From Pigmentiphaga sp. NML080357 (GTDB lineage: Bacteria; Pseudomonadota; Gammaproteobacteria; Burkholderiales; Burkholderiaceae_B): 64,000 nt of DNA. Positions 28,525 to 36,805 of the stretch are shown piece by piece. The notes below the pieces were generated by a model. It ran no database searches, was not told the origin of the DNA, and saw only the letters and a list, made by a program, of their open reading frames with translations. The DNA lies in NCBI RefSeq assembly GCF_002188465.1, contig NZ_NINW01000049.1:1-64000 (forward strand), in the 5' to 3' direction. Positions within the stretch are counted from its first letter, which is position 1. Each line of letters begins with the position of its first letter. The translations under genes were made by a program, and so were the position numbers.

Positions 28525-28697
28525 CTGATCCAAGACCCTGGGTTGGCAGTCTTTCCGCTCTGATACATGCCGGGCATGCGCGCGCAGTCCTTTTTACAAG
28601 GACAGGTGCCGGCTGCGCCGGGCTTACGGGCAGGCCGGGATTGCGCAAGCTTCCGGGGCGGCTTTCATACCCATACCGGAACTCAGCAGGAACCGTC

Positions 28698-28832
28698 ATG
28701 AAACGTACCTATCAACCTTCCGTCACCCGTCGCAAGCGCACCCACGGTTTCCGCGTGCGCATGAAGACCCGTGGCGGCCGCGCCGTCATCAACGCCCGCC
28801 GCGCCAAGGGCCGCAAGCGCCTGGCCATCTGA
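28698..28832 (+). CDS. rpmH: 50S ribosomal protein L34
   Basis: A 44-residue basic ribosomal protein with the invariant pattern [18 protein letters not shown] and the [15 protein letters not shown] end. ATG 28698 has AGGAA upstream. It starts the conserved rpmH-rnpA-yidD-yidC-mnmE group, divergent from dnaA. Confidence 0.98.
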   Translation: MKRTYQPSVTRRKRTHGFRVRMKTRGGRAVINARRAKGRKRLAI

Positions 28833-28899
28833 CGGCCGTGCCGGCCGTCGTTCCGGCCGGTTCCGCCGGCGGGGCAGCCGGCGTCGTAGCGTTACACCG

Positions 28900-29274
28900 T
28901 TGAACCTGCGCGCGTCGTTTCCCGGCACCGCGCGGTTGCGCAGTCCGGCGGAATTCGCCCCTGCGCTGAAAGGGCGCCGCCTTGCGAAAGGGGCGCTTTT
29001 TGTTTTGAGCGTGGCGCCTTCGGCCCAGCCCCGGCTGGGCCTGGTGGTAGGCAAGCGCTTCGCCCCGCTCTCGGTCAGCCGCGCCGCCCTGAAACGCGTG
29101 GCGCGCGAAGCCTTCCGGCTGCGGCGCGCGGAACTGCCGGCCGGCGATTATGTCTTGAGATTGCATGCCCGCATTCCTCAATGTTCGCTGACTTCGCTCA
29201 AGCGCCAGGCCCGGCAGGAAATCGACAGCCACCTGGCCCGCGCGATCAAGGCGCACGACCACCGGCCCGCCTAG
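28900..29274 (+). CDS. rnpA: Ribonuclease P protein component
   Basis: Protein cofactor of RNase P for tRNA 5' maturation. The family core is visible: [29 protein letters not shown], which carries the RNR-type motif in diverged form. No ATG lies in a suitable place; TTG 28900 gives 124 residues and a normal N-terminus ([17 protein letters not shown]) but lacks a strong ribosome-binding site, so the start is uncertain. It is 67 bases after rpmH. Confidence 0.9.
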   Translation: MNLRASFPGTARLRSPAEFAPALKGRRLAKGALFVLSVAPSAQPRLGLVVGKRFAPLSVSRAALKRVAREAFRLRRAELPAGDYVLRLHARIPQCSLTSLKRQARQEIDSHLARAIKAHDHRPA

Positions 29275-29355
29275 GCGGACGGCACACCGGGCAGCCCGCC
29301 TCCGGATCCGGAAGGCGGTCGCAAGCGGGACGGTTTCCCGCAACAGGGGCCCATC

Positions 29356-29733
29356 GTGACGGAAAACCATAGCAACCCGCTGCCGGCCGGCTCGACCCTG
29401 CCGCGCCGCCTGCTGATCTGGCCCATCCGTTTCTACCGGTATTTCCTGAGCCCCTGGATCGGCCAGTCCTGCCGCTTCACCCCGACGTGTTCCGCCTACG
29501 CCATGGAAGCCATCGACCGCCACGGCCCCGCCGTCGGCACCTATCTGGGATTGCGCCGCATCTGCCGCTGCCACCCCTATGCAAACGGCGGACTGGACAT
29601 GGTCCCCCCCCTACGCGCTGACGCGCGCCCCCCAGGGGGCGGCACCGACGGACCGGCAAAGCCCGATCCGCTGTGCCCCGGGGTAAAACCAGGCTGGCGA
29701 CGACTGGCGTTTTGGATGCGGTCTGAACGGTAG
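29356..29733 (+). CDS. yidD: YidD membrane insertion efficiency factor with repeat-derived tail
   Basis: The first 84 residues are a normal YidD: RRLLIWPIRFYRYFLSPWIG, SCRFTPTCSAYAMEAI, CRCHPYANGGLD. YidD assists YidC-dependent insertion at the inner membrane. Normal proteins end shortly after the GGLD-x-VP motif. Here the frame continues for about 40 more residues that are encoded by GC-rich repeat copy B, so the authentic C-terminus has been replaced. The GTG start at 29356 is in the usual position. Function is probably kept because the conserved part is complete. Confidence 0.88.
   Translation: MTENHSNPLPAGSTLPRRLLIWPIRFYRYFLSPWIGQSCRFTPTCSAYAMEAIDRHGPAVGTYLGLRRICRCHPYANGGLDMVPPLRADARPPGGGTDGPAKPDPLCPGVKPGWRRLAFWMRSER
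29602..29690 (+). repeat. GC-rich dispersed repeat, copy B (inside yidD 3' end)
   Basis: The sequence starts CCCCCCTACGCGCTGACGCG, followed by a CCCCCCAGGGGGCGG hairpin and GGACCGGC. It is a shorter, diverged relative of copy D and overlaps the last 40 codons of yidD. Confidence 0.75.
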
Positions 29734-29799
29734 GGAGTGAAATGGCAGATATCCTGCCCATATGGAGAATCAAACAGAACCCACTGCCCCTACTCCTTT

Positions 29800-29930
29800 A
29801 GACCCAGGATGCGGCGGATCTGGCTCCGCCAGTCCGCTCGCATCGCCCCCTTTGAGGGGGAGCGGCCGCAGGCCGCCAGGGGGTGGGCCTTCCTTGCGCG
29901 TCAGCGCGTAGGGGGAAGCCTCAGCTACAC
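29800..29930 (-). repeat. GC-rich dispersed repeat, copy C
   Basis: This copy lies between yidD and yidC, inverted relative to copy D. On the minus strand it reads CTACGCGCTGACGCG, GGCCCACCCCCT, CTCCCCCTCAAAGGGGG, GATGCGAGCGGAC and finally CCGCATCCTGGGTCT. The last block and several internal blocks recur in D downstream of yidC. It occupies most of the 237-base gap before yidC and leaves about 40 bases for the yidC leader. Confidence 0.8.
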
Positions 29931-29970
29931 TAGCGGACTTTGCCGCGACGACGACTGGAACTATCCGTCC

Positions 29971-31644
29971 ATGGACATGCAACGCACCATCCTCTGGATG
30001 ATCTTCTCGCTCTCCCTGCTTTTCTTGTGGGATGGCTGGCAGAAGTACAACGGACATCCCTCGATGTTCGGCTCCACGCCGGCCAAGACGGCGACCACCC
30101 AGGCTCCGCAGAATCCGCCTGACCAGGCGGGCGTACCGACGGCCGCGCCGGCCGGCGCGCCCGCCGCAGGCACCGACGCCGTTCCCGGCAGCGCTCCGCA
30201 GGCCCAGCAAGCCCAGCAGGCGGCCCCCGCCGAGAAAGTCGTCGTCACCACCGACGTGCTGCGCCTGACCTTCGATACCGTGGGCGCCCAGATCGTCAAG
30301 GCCGAGCTGCTCAAGCACGCCGACATCGAAGACCGCGACCGCCCGACCGTGCTGCTGGACGATTCCGCCCAGCGCGTCTACCTGGCGCAGAGCGGCGTCA
30401 TCGGCGCGCCCAACGGCGCTTCGTACCCCACGCACCGCACGCCCTTCCGCGTCACCACGCCGGCGCGCGAGCTGAACGGGGACAAGCTGGAGATCTCGTT
30501 CGAGGCCGAAAGCGCGGGCGTCAAGGTCACCAAGACCTACACGCTGCACAAGGGCCAGTACGCCATCGACGTGCGCCACAACCTGGCGAACGTGGGTACC
30601 GAGCCGGTCTCGCCCTCGCTCTATTTCCAGCTGACCCGCGACGGCAACAAGCCGCCCGGCGAAAGCCACTTCTACAGCACCTTCACCGGCCCCGCGGTCT
30701 ACACGGCCGAAGGCAAGTTCCAGAAGGTCAGCTTCTCCGACATCGAAAAGGGCAAGGCCTCGTTCACCAAGTCGGCCAACGACGGCTGGCTGGGCATGAT
30801 CCAGCACTACTTCGCCGTGGCGTGGGTGCCGCCCGAAGGCGTGGCCCGCACCTACGACATGTCCAAGGTCGGCGCCAACCTGTACGCCGTGCGCGCCATC
30901 GAGCCGGTCGGCACGCTGGCCCCCGGAACGGGCAACACCGTGGACGCCAAGCTGTGGATCGGCCCGCAGGACCAGTCCGCCATGGCAGCCGTGGCCCAGG
31001 GCCTGGACCTGGTGGTGGACTACGGCTGGCTGACCATCATCGCCAAGCCGCTGTTCCTGCTGATGACCTGGCTGCACAAAATGCTGGGCAACTGGGGCTG
31101 GACCATCGTCGCGCTGACCGTCATCATCAAGGCGGTGTTCTTCCCGCTGTCGGCCGCCGGCTACAAGTCGATGGCGCGGATGAAGAAGGTCGCCCCGCGC
31201 ATGCAGGCGCTCAAGGAGAAGTTCGGCGACGACCGCCAGAAGCTCAACATGGCGATGATGGAGCTGTACCGCACCGAGAAGATCAACCCGATCGGCGGCT
31301 GCCTGCCGATGATCGTGCAGGTGCCCGTGTTCATCGCGCTGTACTGGGTGCTGCTGGCCAGCGTGGAAATGCGCAACGCGCCGTGGATCCTGTGGGTGCA
31401 CGACCTGGCCTCGCCCGATCCGTGGTTCATCCTGCCGGCGCTGATGATGGCCACCATGTTCCTGCAGATGAAGCTCAACCCCACGCCGCCCGATCCCGTG
31501 CAGGCCAAGGTCATGATGATCATGCCCCTGGTGTTCGGCGGCATGATGTTCTTCTTCCCCGCGGGCCTGGTGCTGTACTGGGTGGTGAACAACGTCCTGT
31601 CGATCGCCCAGCAATGGGTGGTTACCAGGCAGGCGACGAAGTAG
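29971..31644 (+). CDS. yidC: Membrane protein insertase YidC/Oxa1
   Basis: A 557-residue inner-membrane insertase working with or without SecYEG. It has an N-terminal membrane anchor (TILWMIFSLSLLFLWDGW), a large periplasmic beta domain with an Ala/Pro-rich linker, and the C-terminal core of five helices: PLFLLMTWLHKMLGNWGWTI, KAVFFPLSAAGYKSMARMK, NPIGGCLPMIVQVPVFIALY, and PAGLVLYWVVNNVLSIAQQW. ATG 29971 gives the typical MDMQRT start; the in-frame sequence before it is repeat copy C. It is flanked by inverted repeat copies C and D. Confidence 0.96.
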   Translation: MDMQRTILWMIFSLSLLFLWDGWQKYNGHPSMFGSTPAKTATTQAPQNPPDQAGVPTAAPAGAPAAGTDAVPGSAPQAQQAQQAAPAEKVVVTTDVLRLTFDTVGAQIVKAELLKHADIEDRDRPTVLLDDSAQRVYLAQSGVIGAPNGASYPTHRTPFRVTTPARELNGDKLEISFEAESAGVKVTKTYTLHKGQYAIDVRHNLANVGTEPVSPSLYFQLTRDGNKPPGESHFYSTFTGPAVYTAEGKFQKVSFSDIEKGKASFTKSANDGWLGMIQHYFAVAWVPPEGVARTYDMSKVGANLYAVRAIEPVGTLAPGTGNTVDAKLWIGPQDQSAMAAVAQGLDLVVDYGWLTIIAKPLFLLMTWLHKMLGNWGWTIVALTVIIKAVFFPLSAAGYKSMARMKKVAPRMQALKEKFGDDRQKLNMAMMELYRTEKINPIGGCLPMIVQVPVFIALYWVLLASVEMRNAPWILWVHDLASPDPWFILPALMMATMFLQMKLNPTPPDPVQAKVMMIMPLVFGGMMFFFPAGLVLYWVVNNVLSIAQQWVVTRQATK

Positions 31645-31730
31645 GCCCACCCCCTCCGCGCTGCGCGCGTCCCCCTCAAGAGGGGGATGCGAGTGGACCG
31701 GCGGCGCCGGATCCACCGCATCCTGGGTCT
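31644..31730 (+). repeat. GC-rich dispersed repeat, copy D
   Basis: It begins at the yidC stop with GGCCCACCCCCT and contains a TCCCCCTCAAGAGGGGGA hairpin, ATGCGAGTGGACCGGC and CCGCATCCTGGGTCT. It is the inverted partner of copy C. Confidence 0.8.
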
Positions 31731-31865
31731 GGTACCGTTATCTTGGGGCGGGGCACCTGTGCTTCGCTGGCTGCCAGCGGTAGCAACCGTGCCACTATCC
31801 AAGAAAGCCGTACTAGATCCAGGGCACCGCGGATCCTCCTGCCGCGCGGGGTAGGCTTCCCCCAC

Positions 31866-31901
31866 GGCCGTTTCGGGCAACCGGAGCGGCCTTTTGTTTT
31901 T
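31866..31901 (+). terminator. Rho-independent terminator upstream of mnmE
   Basis: An 11-bp stem (31866-31876 with 31881-31891, two or three G-U pairs) closed by a GCAA tetraloop, then TTTTGTTTTTG. It lies 221 bases after yidC and 44 bases before mnmE, so it probably ends the rpmH-yidC transcript; mnmE would need its own promoter or read-through. The gap 31731-31865 shows nothing else recognisable. Confidence 0.78.
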
Positions 31902-31944
31902 GTTTTACAGTGCGGGTAACCCCTGCCAGGACCGCTTCCCACGC

Positions 31945-33327
31945 ATGTCCACGAAGATCTCCGACCAGGACCCCATCGCCGCCGTTGCCACGGCCGCCGG
32001 ACGCGGCGGGATCGGGGTCGTCCGTGTCTCGGCGCGCCAGCCGCTGGATGCGTTGATGCAGGCCTTGCTCGGCCGCACCCTGGTTCCTCGGCATGCGCAC
32101 TACCTGCCTTTCCGCGATGCCGACGGCGGCATCATCGATGAAGGCATCGCGCTGTCCTTTCCGGCGCCGCATTCCTATACCGGCGAACACGTGCTCGAAT
32201 TGCAGGGGCATGGCGGCCCGGTGGTGCTGCGGCGGCTGCTCGCGCGCTGCCTGCAGGCGGGCGCGGAGATGGGCATGCGCCTGGCCCAGCCGGGGGAATT
32301 CACGCGCCGCGCCTTCCTGAACGACCGCATGGACCTGGCCCAGGCCGAGGCCGTGGCCGACCTGATCGACGCCTCGTCGGAAGCCGCGGCCCGCAGCGCG
32401 GCGGCCTCGATGACGGGGGCCTTCTCGTCGGAGGTCCATGGCCTGGCCGACCGCATCGTGCACCTGCGCATGCTGGTCGAGGCGACGCTGGACTTTCCCG
32501 AGGAAGAAATCGAGTTCCTGGAAAAGTACCAGGCCCGCGAAACCCTGGCCGCGATCCAGGCCGACCTGGCCCGGCTGCTGTCCCAGGCGCGGCAGGGCGC
32601 CATCCTGCGCGAAGGGCTGCACGTGGTGCTGGCCGGCCAGCCCAACGTCGGCAAATCCAGCCTGCTCAATGCGCTGGCCGGCTTCGATGCCGCCATCGTC
32701 ACGCCCATCGCGGGCACCACGCGCGACAAGGTGGTGCAGCAGATCGACATCGACGGCGTGCCGCTGCACGTGGTCGATACCGCCGGCCTGCGCGAGACCG
32801 AGGATGCGGTGGAGCGCATCGGCATCGAGCGCACCTGGGCCGAGATCGGCAAGGCCGACGTCATCGTGCACCTGATCGATGCGACCCGGCCGGGGCCCGA
32901 GCTCGATGCCGCCATCACCTCCCGGCTGCCGCCGCGCACGCCGGTGCTGGAAGTCGTCAACAAGATGGACCTGGTCGAGGGCGGCCACGTGGAGCAGCCC
33001 CAGGCCGCGGGCGCCAAGCGGCTGCACGTATCGGCCAAGACGGGGCAGGGCCTGGATGACTTGAAGCGCGAGCTGCTGGCCATCGCGGGATGGAATCCCT
33101 CGGCGGAATCGCCCTACCTGGCGCGCGAGCGGCATATCCACGCATTGCTGGCGACCGCGAATCACCTGGAGCTGGCGGCGGAACACGCGGCGCAAAGCGA
33201 CCGGGTGCTGGATTTGTTCGCGGAAGAACTGAGGCTGTCGCACGAGGCGTTGACGTCGATTACCGGGGAGTTCAGCAGCGACGATTTGCTGGGGGTGATT
33301 TTTTCGCGGTTCTGCATCGGGAAATAA
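31945..33327 (+). CDS. mnmE: tRNA modification GTPase MnmE (TrmE)
   Basis: A 460-residue GTPase that with MnmG modifies uridine 34 of certain tRNAs. The N-terminal folate-binding domain has [12 protein letters not shown]; the G domain has G1 GQPNVGKS at 231-238, the TTRD switch (AGTTRDKV) and DTAGLRET; the protein ends in CIGK with the catalytic Cys 457. ATG 31945 restores the standard N-terminus. Confidence 0.97.
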   Translation: MSTKISDQDPIAAVATAAGRGGIGVVRVSARQPLDALMQALLGRTLVPRHAHYLPFRDADGGIIDEGIALSFPAPHSYTGEHVLELQGHGGPVVLRRLLARCLQAGAEMGMRLAQPGEFTRRAFLNDRMDLAQAEAVADLIDASSEAAARSAAASMTGAFSSEVHGLADRIVHLRMLVEATLDFPEEEIEFLEKYQARETLAAIQADLARLLSQARQGAILREGLHVVLAGQPNVGKSSLLNALAGFDAAIVTPIAGTTRDKVVQQIDIDGVPLHVVDTAGLRETEDAVERIGIERTWAEIGKADVIVHLIDATRPGPELDAAITSRLPPRTPVLEVVNKMDLVEGGHVEQPQAAGAKRLHVSAKTGQGLDDLKRELLAIAGWNPSAESPYLARERHIHALLATANHLELAAEHAAQSDRVLDLFAEELRLSHEALTSITGEFSSDDLLGVIFSRFCIGK

Positions 33328-33332
33328 AGCCA

Positions 33333-33833
33333 ATGACCCCCTCCCTCACCTCCCTTCGCATCTGGGTAGACGCCGACGCCTGCCCCGCCGTCGTCAAGGA
33401 CATCCTGTTCCGCGCCGCCGATCGCTGCGAGGTGCCCGTGACGCTGGTCGCCAACCAGATGCTGCGCACGCCGCCGTCGCGCTGGGTGAACGCGGTGCAG
33501 GTGCCGCGCGGCTTCGACGTGGCCGATGCCTACATCGCCGAACAGGCGGCAAAGGGCGATCTGGTGATCACGGGCGACATTCCCCTGGCCGCCGAGGTGC
33601 TCAAGAAGGGCGCCGCGGTCCTGAACCCGCGCGGCGAACGCTACACCGAGGCGACGATAGGGGAGCGCCTGGCCATGCGGGACATGCTGGAGGAACTCCG
33701 GTCCAGCGGCGTGGCAACCGGCGGGCCGGCGGCGTTCAGCCAGGCGGATCGGCGGGCGTTCGGCAATGCGCTGGACCGGTTTCTGCGTACCGCCCTGGCC
33801 GGCGGGCAGGGCGGTACGTCCGGGCGGACCTGA
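33333..33833 (+). CDS. YaiI/YqxD family protein (UPF0178)
   Basis: A 166-residue protein of the UPF0178 group, related to PIN-like NYN folds: [20 protein letters not shown] at the N-terminus, [19 protein letters not shown] in the centre and [21 protein letters not shown] near the end. Aspartates fit a nuclease-like site but no activity is established. It starts five bases after mnmE and is likely co-transcribed. Confidence 0.9.
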   Translation: MTPSLTSLRIWVDADACPAVVKDILFRAADRCEVPVTLVANQMLRTPPSRWVNAVQVPRGFDVADAYIAEQAAKGDLVITGDIPLAAEVLKKGAAVLNPRGERYTEATIGERLAMRDMLEELRSSGVATGGPAAFSQADRRAFGNALDRFLRTALAGGQGGTSGRT

Positions 33834-33858
33834 CTCGCGAATCTCGGCGATCTTGCTC

Positions 33859-33884
33859 GACACATTAGTATCGGCTAATATGTC
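33859..33884. promoter_or_regulatory. ArsR-type operator
   Basis: GACACATTAG (33859-33868) and CTAATATGTC (33875-33884) match at nine of ten positions around a 6-base centre, directly before the arsR-type start at 33888. This is the usual place for autorepression. Confidence 0.7.
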
Positions 33885-33887
33885 GAC

Positions 33888-34202
33888 ATGCTGGAAAACG
33901 CAATCTTCAAGGCGCTCGCCGATCCCACGCGACGCGCGATCTTCGAGAAGCTGGCCATGGGCCGCATGAACGCCTCCGCGCTGCGCGAGGGCATGGCCAT
34001 CAGCCAGTCCGCCATGTCGCAGCACCTGGCGGTGCTGCGCGGCGCCGGACTGGTGCGCGAAGAGCGCCAGGGCCGCTTCGTGAACTACGAAGTGGATCCC
34101 GACGGCCTGGCGCTGCTGATCCGGTGGCTGGCGAAGTACCGCAATTACTGGCCTGCGCGCGTCGACGCCCTGAAGGCCTTGCTGAAGGACATGGACCAAT
34201 GA
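33888..34202 (+). CDS. ArsR-family transcriptional regulator
   Basis: A 104-residue winged-helix protein: [19 protein letters not shown], then [21 protein letters not shown] and [13 protein letters not shown]. It lacks the metal-binding cysteines of true arsenic sensors and belongs to the group paired with SRPBCC proteins. Its stop overlaps the next start (ATGA). Confidence 0.92.
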   Translation: MLENAIFKALADPTRRAIFEKLAMGRMNASALREGMAISQSAMSQHLAVLRGAGLVREERQGRFVNYEVDPDGLALLIRWLAKYRNYWPARVDALKALLKDMDQ

Positions 34203-34558
34203 GCGATATCGAAACCGGCGATGCGGCCGGCAGCCTGGAGTTCGAGTACGAGCTGGACGCTCCGCCGGAAAAGGTCTGGCGGGCCCTCAACATCCCGGAG
34301 CTGCGCGAGCGATGGCTGCCTTCCGGGGCCCTGGCGCAGCCCGAGCCGGTCTCGTCCGTACCGGGGGAGGAGGTGCGCTACCGGATCCGGGAGGACGAGC
34401 CGCCTTTCCTGGAAAGCACCGTGACGTTCACCGTCCGTCCCATCGACGAAGGGCGCACGGTCTTGCGCATCGTGCACAGCCTGACGGACGAGCGGCTGTC
34501 CGGAAAACCGCCGGCAGCGGCGAACGACGCGTGCTTCGCGGTCATGCTCGCGGCGTGA
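34199..34558 (+). CDS. SRPBCC/AHSA1-like protein
   Basis: A 119-residue START-like (AHSA1) domain protein: [27 protein letters not shown], then [20 protein letters not shown]. Such proteins bind small hydrophobic ligands and are often encoded with an ArsR repressor; the physiological role is unknown. ATG 34199 overlaps the arsR stop. Confidence 0.85.
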   Translation: MSDIETGDAAGSLEFEYELDAPPEKVWRALNIPELRERWLPSGALAQPEPVSSVPGEEVRYRIREDEPPFLESTVTFTVRPIDEGRTVLRIVHSLTDERLSGKPPAAANDACFAVMLAA

Positions 34559-34599
34559 TGCCGCATGACGCATCCATCGGAAACCCAAGGACAGCCCTC

Positions 34600-35205
34600 A
34601 TGCACGACACGATGCAACTCGTCCCCATGGTGGTCGAGCAATCCAGCCGGGGAGAACGGTCTTTCGACATTTATTCCCGCCTGTTGCGCGAACGGATCAT
34701 CTTCCTGACGGGCGAGGTCAATGACGCGGTTTCGTCGCTGGTCTGCGCGCAACTGCTCTTCCTGGAAGCCGAGAACCCCGACAAGCCGATCCATCTGTAC
34801 ATCAACTCGCCCGGCGGCGTGATCACCAGCGGCCTGGCCATGTACGACACCATGCGGTACATCAAGCCGGCGGTGCACACGCTTTGCATGGGCACCGCGC
34901 GGTCGATGGGCTCTTTCCTGCTGATGGCCGGCGAACCGGGACACCGCGCCGCCCTGCCCAATGCAAGCATCCACGTCCACCAGCCCCTGGGGGGTTTCCA
35001 GGGCCAGGCGTCGGATATCCTCATCCACGCCGAGGAAATGCAGAAGACGAAGCGGCGCATCACCAAGCTCTATGCCGAGCATTGCGGGCGCTCGTACGAG
35101 GAGGTCGAGCGCACGCTGGACCGGGATCGCTACATGACGGCCGAGGAAGCCTTGGAGTGGGGCTTGATCGACCGCATCCTGCCCCGGCGCGAGCTGGGCC
35201 TGTGA
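34600..35205 (+). CDS. ClpP-like serine protease, solitary paralog
   Basis: A 201-residue ClpP: the catalytic triad is S102 ([12 protein letters not shown]), H127 (IHVHQPLGG) and D176 (LDRDRYM). Family landmarks [18 protein letters not shown] and [10 protein letters not shown] are present. It has no clpX or tig next to it, so it is probably a second ClpP rather than the housekeeping one; it may form mixed or separate complexes. The start is 41 bases after the SRPBCC gene. Confidence 0.88.
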   Translation: MHDTMQLVPMVVEQSSRGERSFDIYSRLLRERIIFLTGEVNDAVSSLVCAQLLFLEAENPDKPIHLYINSPGGVITSGLAMYDTMRYIKPAVHTLCMGTARSMGSFLLMAGEPGHRAALPNASIHVHQPLGGFQGQASDILIHAEEMQKTKRRITKLYAEHCGRSYEEVERTLDRDRYMTAEEALEWGLIDRILPRRELGL

Positions 35206-35220
35206 GCAGGCCGCCGGCGG

Positions 35221-36093
35221 CTAGCCCCGCCGGCGCCCGACCGCCCAGGCGATCACCGCCAGCGGTATTCCCAGCATTCCCCACGACAGCGCGTCCCAGC
35301 CGCCATCGCCCAGCAGCGCCGAGGCCAGTCCCACGGCGCTGGCCACGGCCAGCCACGCGGGAATGCGGAAGATCTTCCACGAGGATTGCGATTCCCCGGT
35401 CTGCACGCGGCCCAGGTTCGTACTCAAGTCCAGGTCCTGCAACGCCCCGGCGCCGGCTTGCCTGCGCTCGCTGCGCGGCGCCCCGGCGCCGCGCGACCGT
35501 CCCAGCCACAGGTAGAGGCCGCTGCCCAGCACGATGATGGCGATCACGTCGAGCACGGCCCACAGGATCTTCATCGGCAGCCCCCCGTAGTCGCCGAAAT
35601 GCAGGGGCTGGGAGACGAACAGCGCATCGATGTACCAGGGGTTGTCGGGCACGGGGATCATCCGGCCGGTCTCGGCGTCGATCAGCGCCGCACTGAGCAT
35701 GCGCGACGTGATGGGCGTGTTGCCGCGCGTGAAGACGGCGTAGTGGTGCGGCGTGCTGAAGCGCGTGCCGGGAAACCAGACCGACACCAGCGCCATGTCG
35801 GGCGCGGCCTGGCGGACCCGGGCGATGGCCGCGTCGATCGAGCCCAGGCGCTCGGGGGGCGGCGCGTCGCGATAGCTCGCGGTCAGGGCCATGAAGCCCA
35901 CGCGGACCTGGGCGGCGATGGGATCATGCAGCGAATTGACGAAGCCGGTGACCCCGACGGTCAGCACCCAGGCGCCCGTGACGATGCCGAGCAGGTTGTG
36001 CAGGTCCAGCCACTCCGCTGCACCGCTGGCTGCGCGGCTTGATCGACGAGTTGTGCGGGCATTGGCGCTGAGAGGCGCTTCCTCAGCCTCCAC
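35221..36093 (-). CDS. PepSY-associated membrane protein, probably N-terminally truncated
   Basis: The 290 residues match the second half of PepSY_TM family proteins linked to iron/siderophore uptake: EWLDLHNLLGIVTGAWVLTV, FPGTRFSTPHHYAVFTRGN, LFVSQPLHFGDYGGLPMKIL, and membrane segments IIVLGSGLYLWLG and two at the C-terminus. Full members of about 500 residues have an N-terminal half with further membrane helices that is missing here. The GTG start at 36093 overlaps the end of tetR. A 5' deletion is likely, although a natural short form cannot be excluded. Confidence 0.65.
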   Translation of the reverse strand: MEAEEAPLSANARTTRRSSRAASGAAEWLDLHNLLGIVTGAWVLTVGVTGFVNSLHDPIAAQVRVGFMALTASYRDAPPPERLGSIDAAIARVRQAAPDMALVSVWFPGTRFSTPHHYAVFTRGNTPITSRMLSAALIDAETGRMIPVPDNPWYIDALFVSQPLHFGDYGGLPMKILWAVLDVIAIIVLGSGLYLWLGRSRGAGAPRSERRQAGAGALQDLDLSTNLGRVQTGESQSSWKIFRIPAWLAVASAVGLASALLGDGGWDALSWGMLGIPLAVIAWAVGRRRG

Positions 36094-36694
36094 CGCGTCC
36101 CGCCTTTCCGCCGCGCTCGACCATCGCGACTATCATCGCCCGCAATTCGTCTTCCGCCTGCCTGGCCGATATCTGCCCCTGCGCCGCGGCATACGAAAGC
36201 CCATTGGCGGCTCCCAGCATTCCCCACAAACCCGCCGGCGCGATCCTGCGCCCCGGGGCGTAGGGCAGAAGCGCGCGGCGGCATTTCTCGGTGAAGGCGA
36301 TTTCGTGCTCTCGCTTGATCGCCTCGAGCTCCGGGGATCCGGCCAGCGCGGCGATGATGCCCGGGATTTCCCGCCCCTGTCGCAGTACGCACTCCACGTA
36401 TGACGAGGCGATCACGCCGGCGACGGCTTCCAGGGTGGGCGCGCAGGTTTGCAATGCCTCGTCCATGAGGGCGTTCTGTCGCGCGTCGAAGGCCTTGAAG
36501 AGGGCGGCCAGCAATCCCAGGCGGGTGCCGAAGTGGTCGTACACGACAGGCTTGGTCACCCCCGACCGTTCGGCCAGCCGGCCGAGGGTCAGCGCCTCGG
36601 TGCCTTCTTCACCCACCAGTTGCCAGGCGGCATCCACCAGCTGCTGGTAGCGTTCGTCGCGGGAAAGACGGCGGCGAGAAGGGGCTTGGGTCAT
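36083..36694 (-). CDS. TetR-family transcriptional regulator
   Basis: A TetR repressor: RRRLSRDERYQQLVDAAWQL, then LTLGRLAERSGVTKPVVYDHF as helix-turn-helix, and a helical ligand domain. ATG 36694 gives 203 residues; ATG 36721 is an alternative adding nine. It is divergent from a quinone-reductase gene; a perfect palindrome between them is the probable operator. Confidence 0.88.
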   Translation of the reverse strand: MTQAPSRRRLSRDERYQQLVDAAWQLVGEEGTEALTLGRLAERSGVTKPVVYDHFGTRLGLLAALFKAFDARQNALMDEALQTCAPTLEAVAGVIASSYVECVLRQGREIPGIIAALAGSPELEAIKREHEIAFTEKCRRALLPYAPGRRIAPAGLWGMLGAANGLSYAAAQGQISARQAEDELRAMIVAMVERGGKAGRGGG

Positions 36695-36744
36695 CGCCCG
36701 CGGACTCCATAGGGTTGACATGGCTAATGTACCAATAGTAGCCT

Positions 36745-36767
36745 ACCTTTGGTAACCTACCAAAGGT
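36745..36767. promoter_or_regulatory. TetR operator: perfect 10-bp inverted repeat
   Basis: ACCTTTGGTA (36745-36754) and TACCAAAGGT (36758-36767) are exact complements around ACC. The site lies 51 bases upstream of tetR ATG 36694 and 39 upstream of the quinone-reductase ATG, so one dimer pair could control both. Confidence 0.8.
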
Positions 36768-36805
36768 ATATAGCGGCGCCCTGGCGCTGCGCCAAGGAGC
36801 GTCCC

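Larger units (their letters stand above)
28308..28697. other. dnaA-rpmH intergenic region, origin candidate
   Basis: This 390-base divergent region separates dnaA and rpmH. It contains one perfect DnaA box (28412-28420), an AT-rich stretch with two TTGACA hexamers (28462-28467 and 28481-28486) that may be promoter elements, and a perfect 10-bp inverted repeat (28500-28524). In many bacteria the origin lies beside dnaA, but in Bordetella it may be elsewhere; with a single consensus box, the call is tentative. Confidence 0.45.

Noticed and set aside
29770..31716. A 648-codon minus-strand frame opposite yidC
   Set aside because: Composition is His/Gly/Arg-rich without any domain; yidC on the plus strand is certain.
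35206..35240. GCCGCCGGC-rich pairing between clpP and the PepSY gene as a terminator
   Set aside because: Self-complementary CGCCGG strings are common in this GC-rich sequence and no T tract follows.
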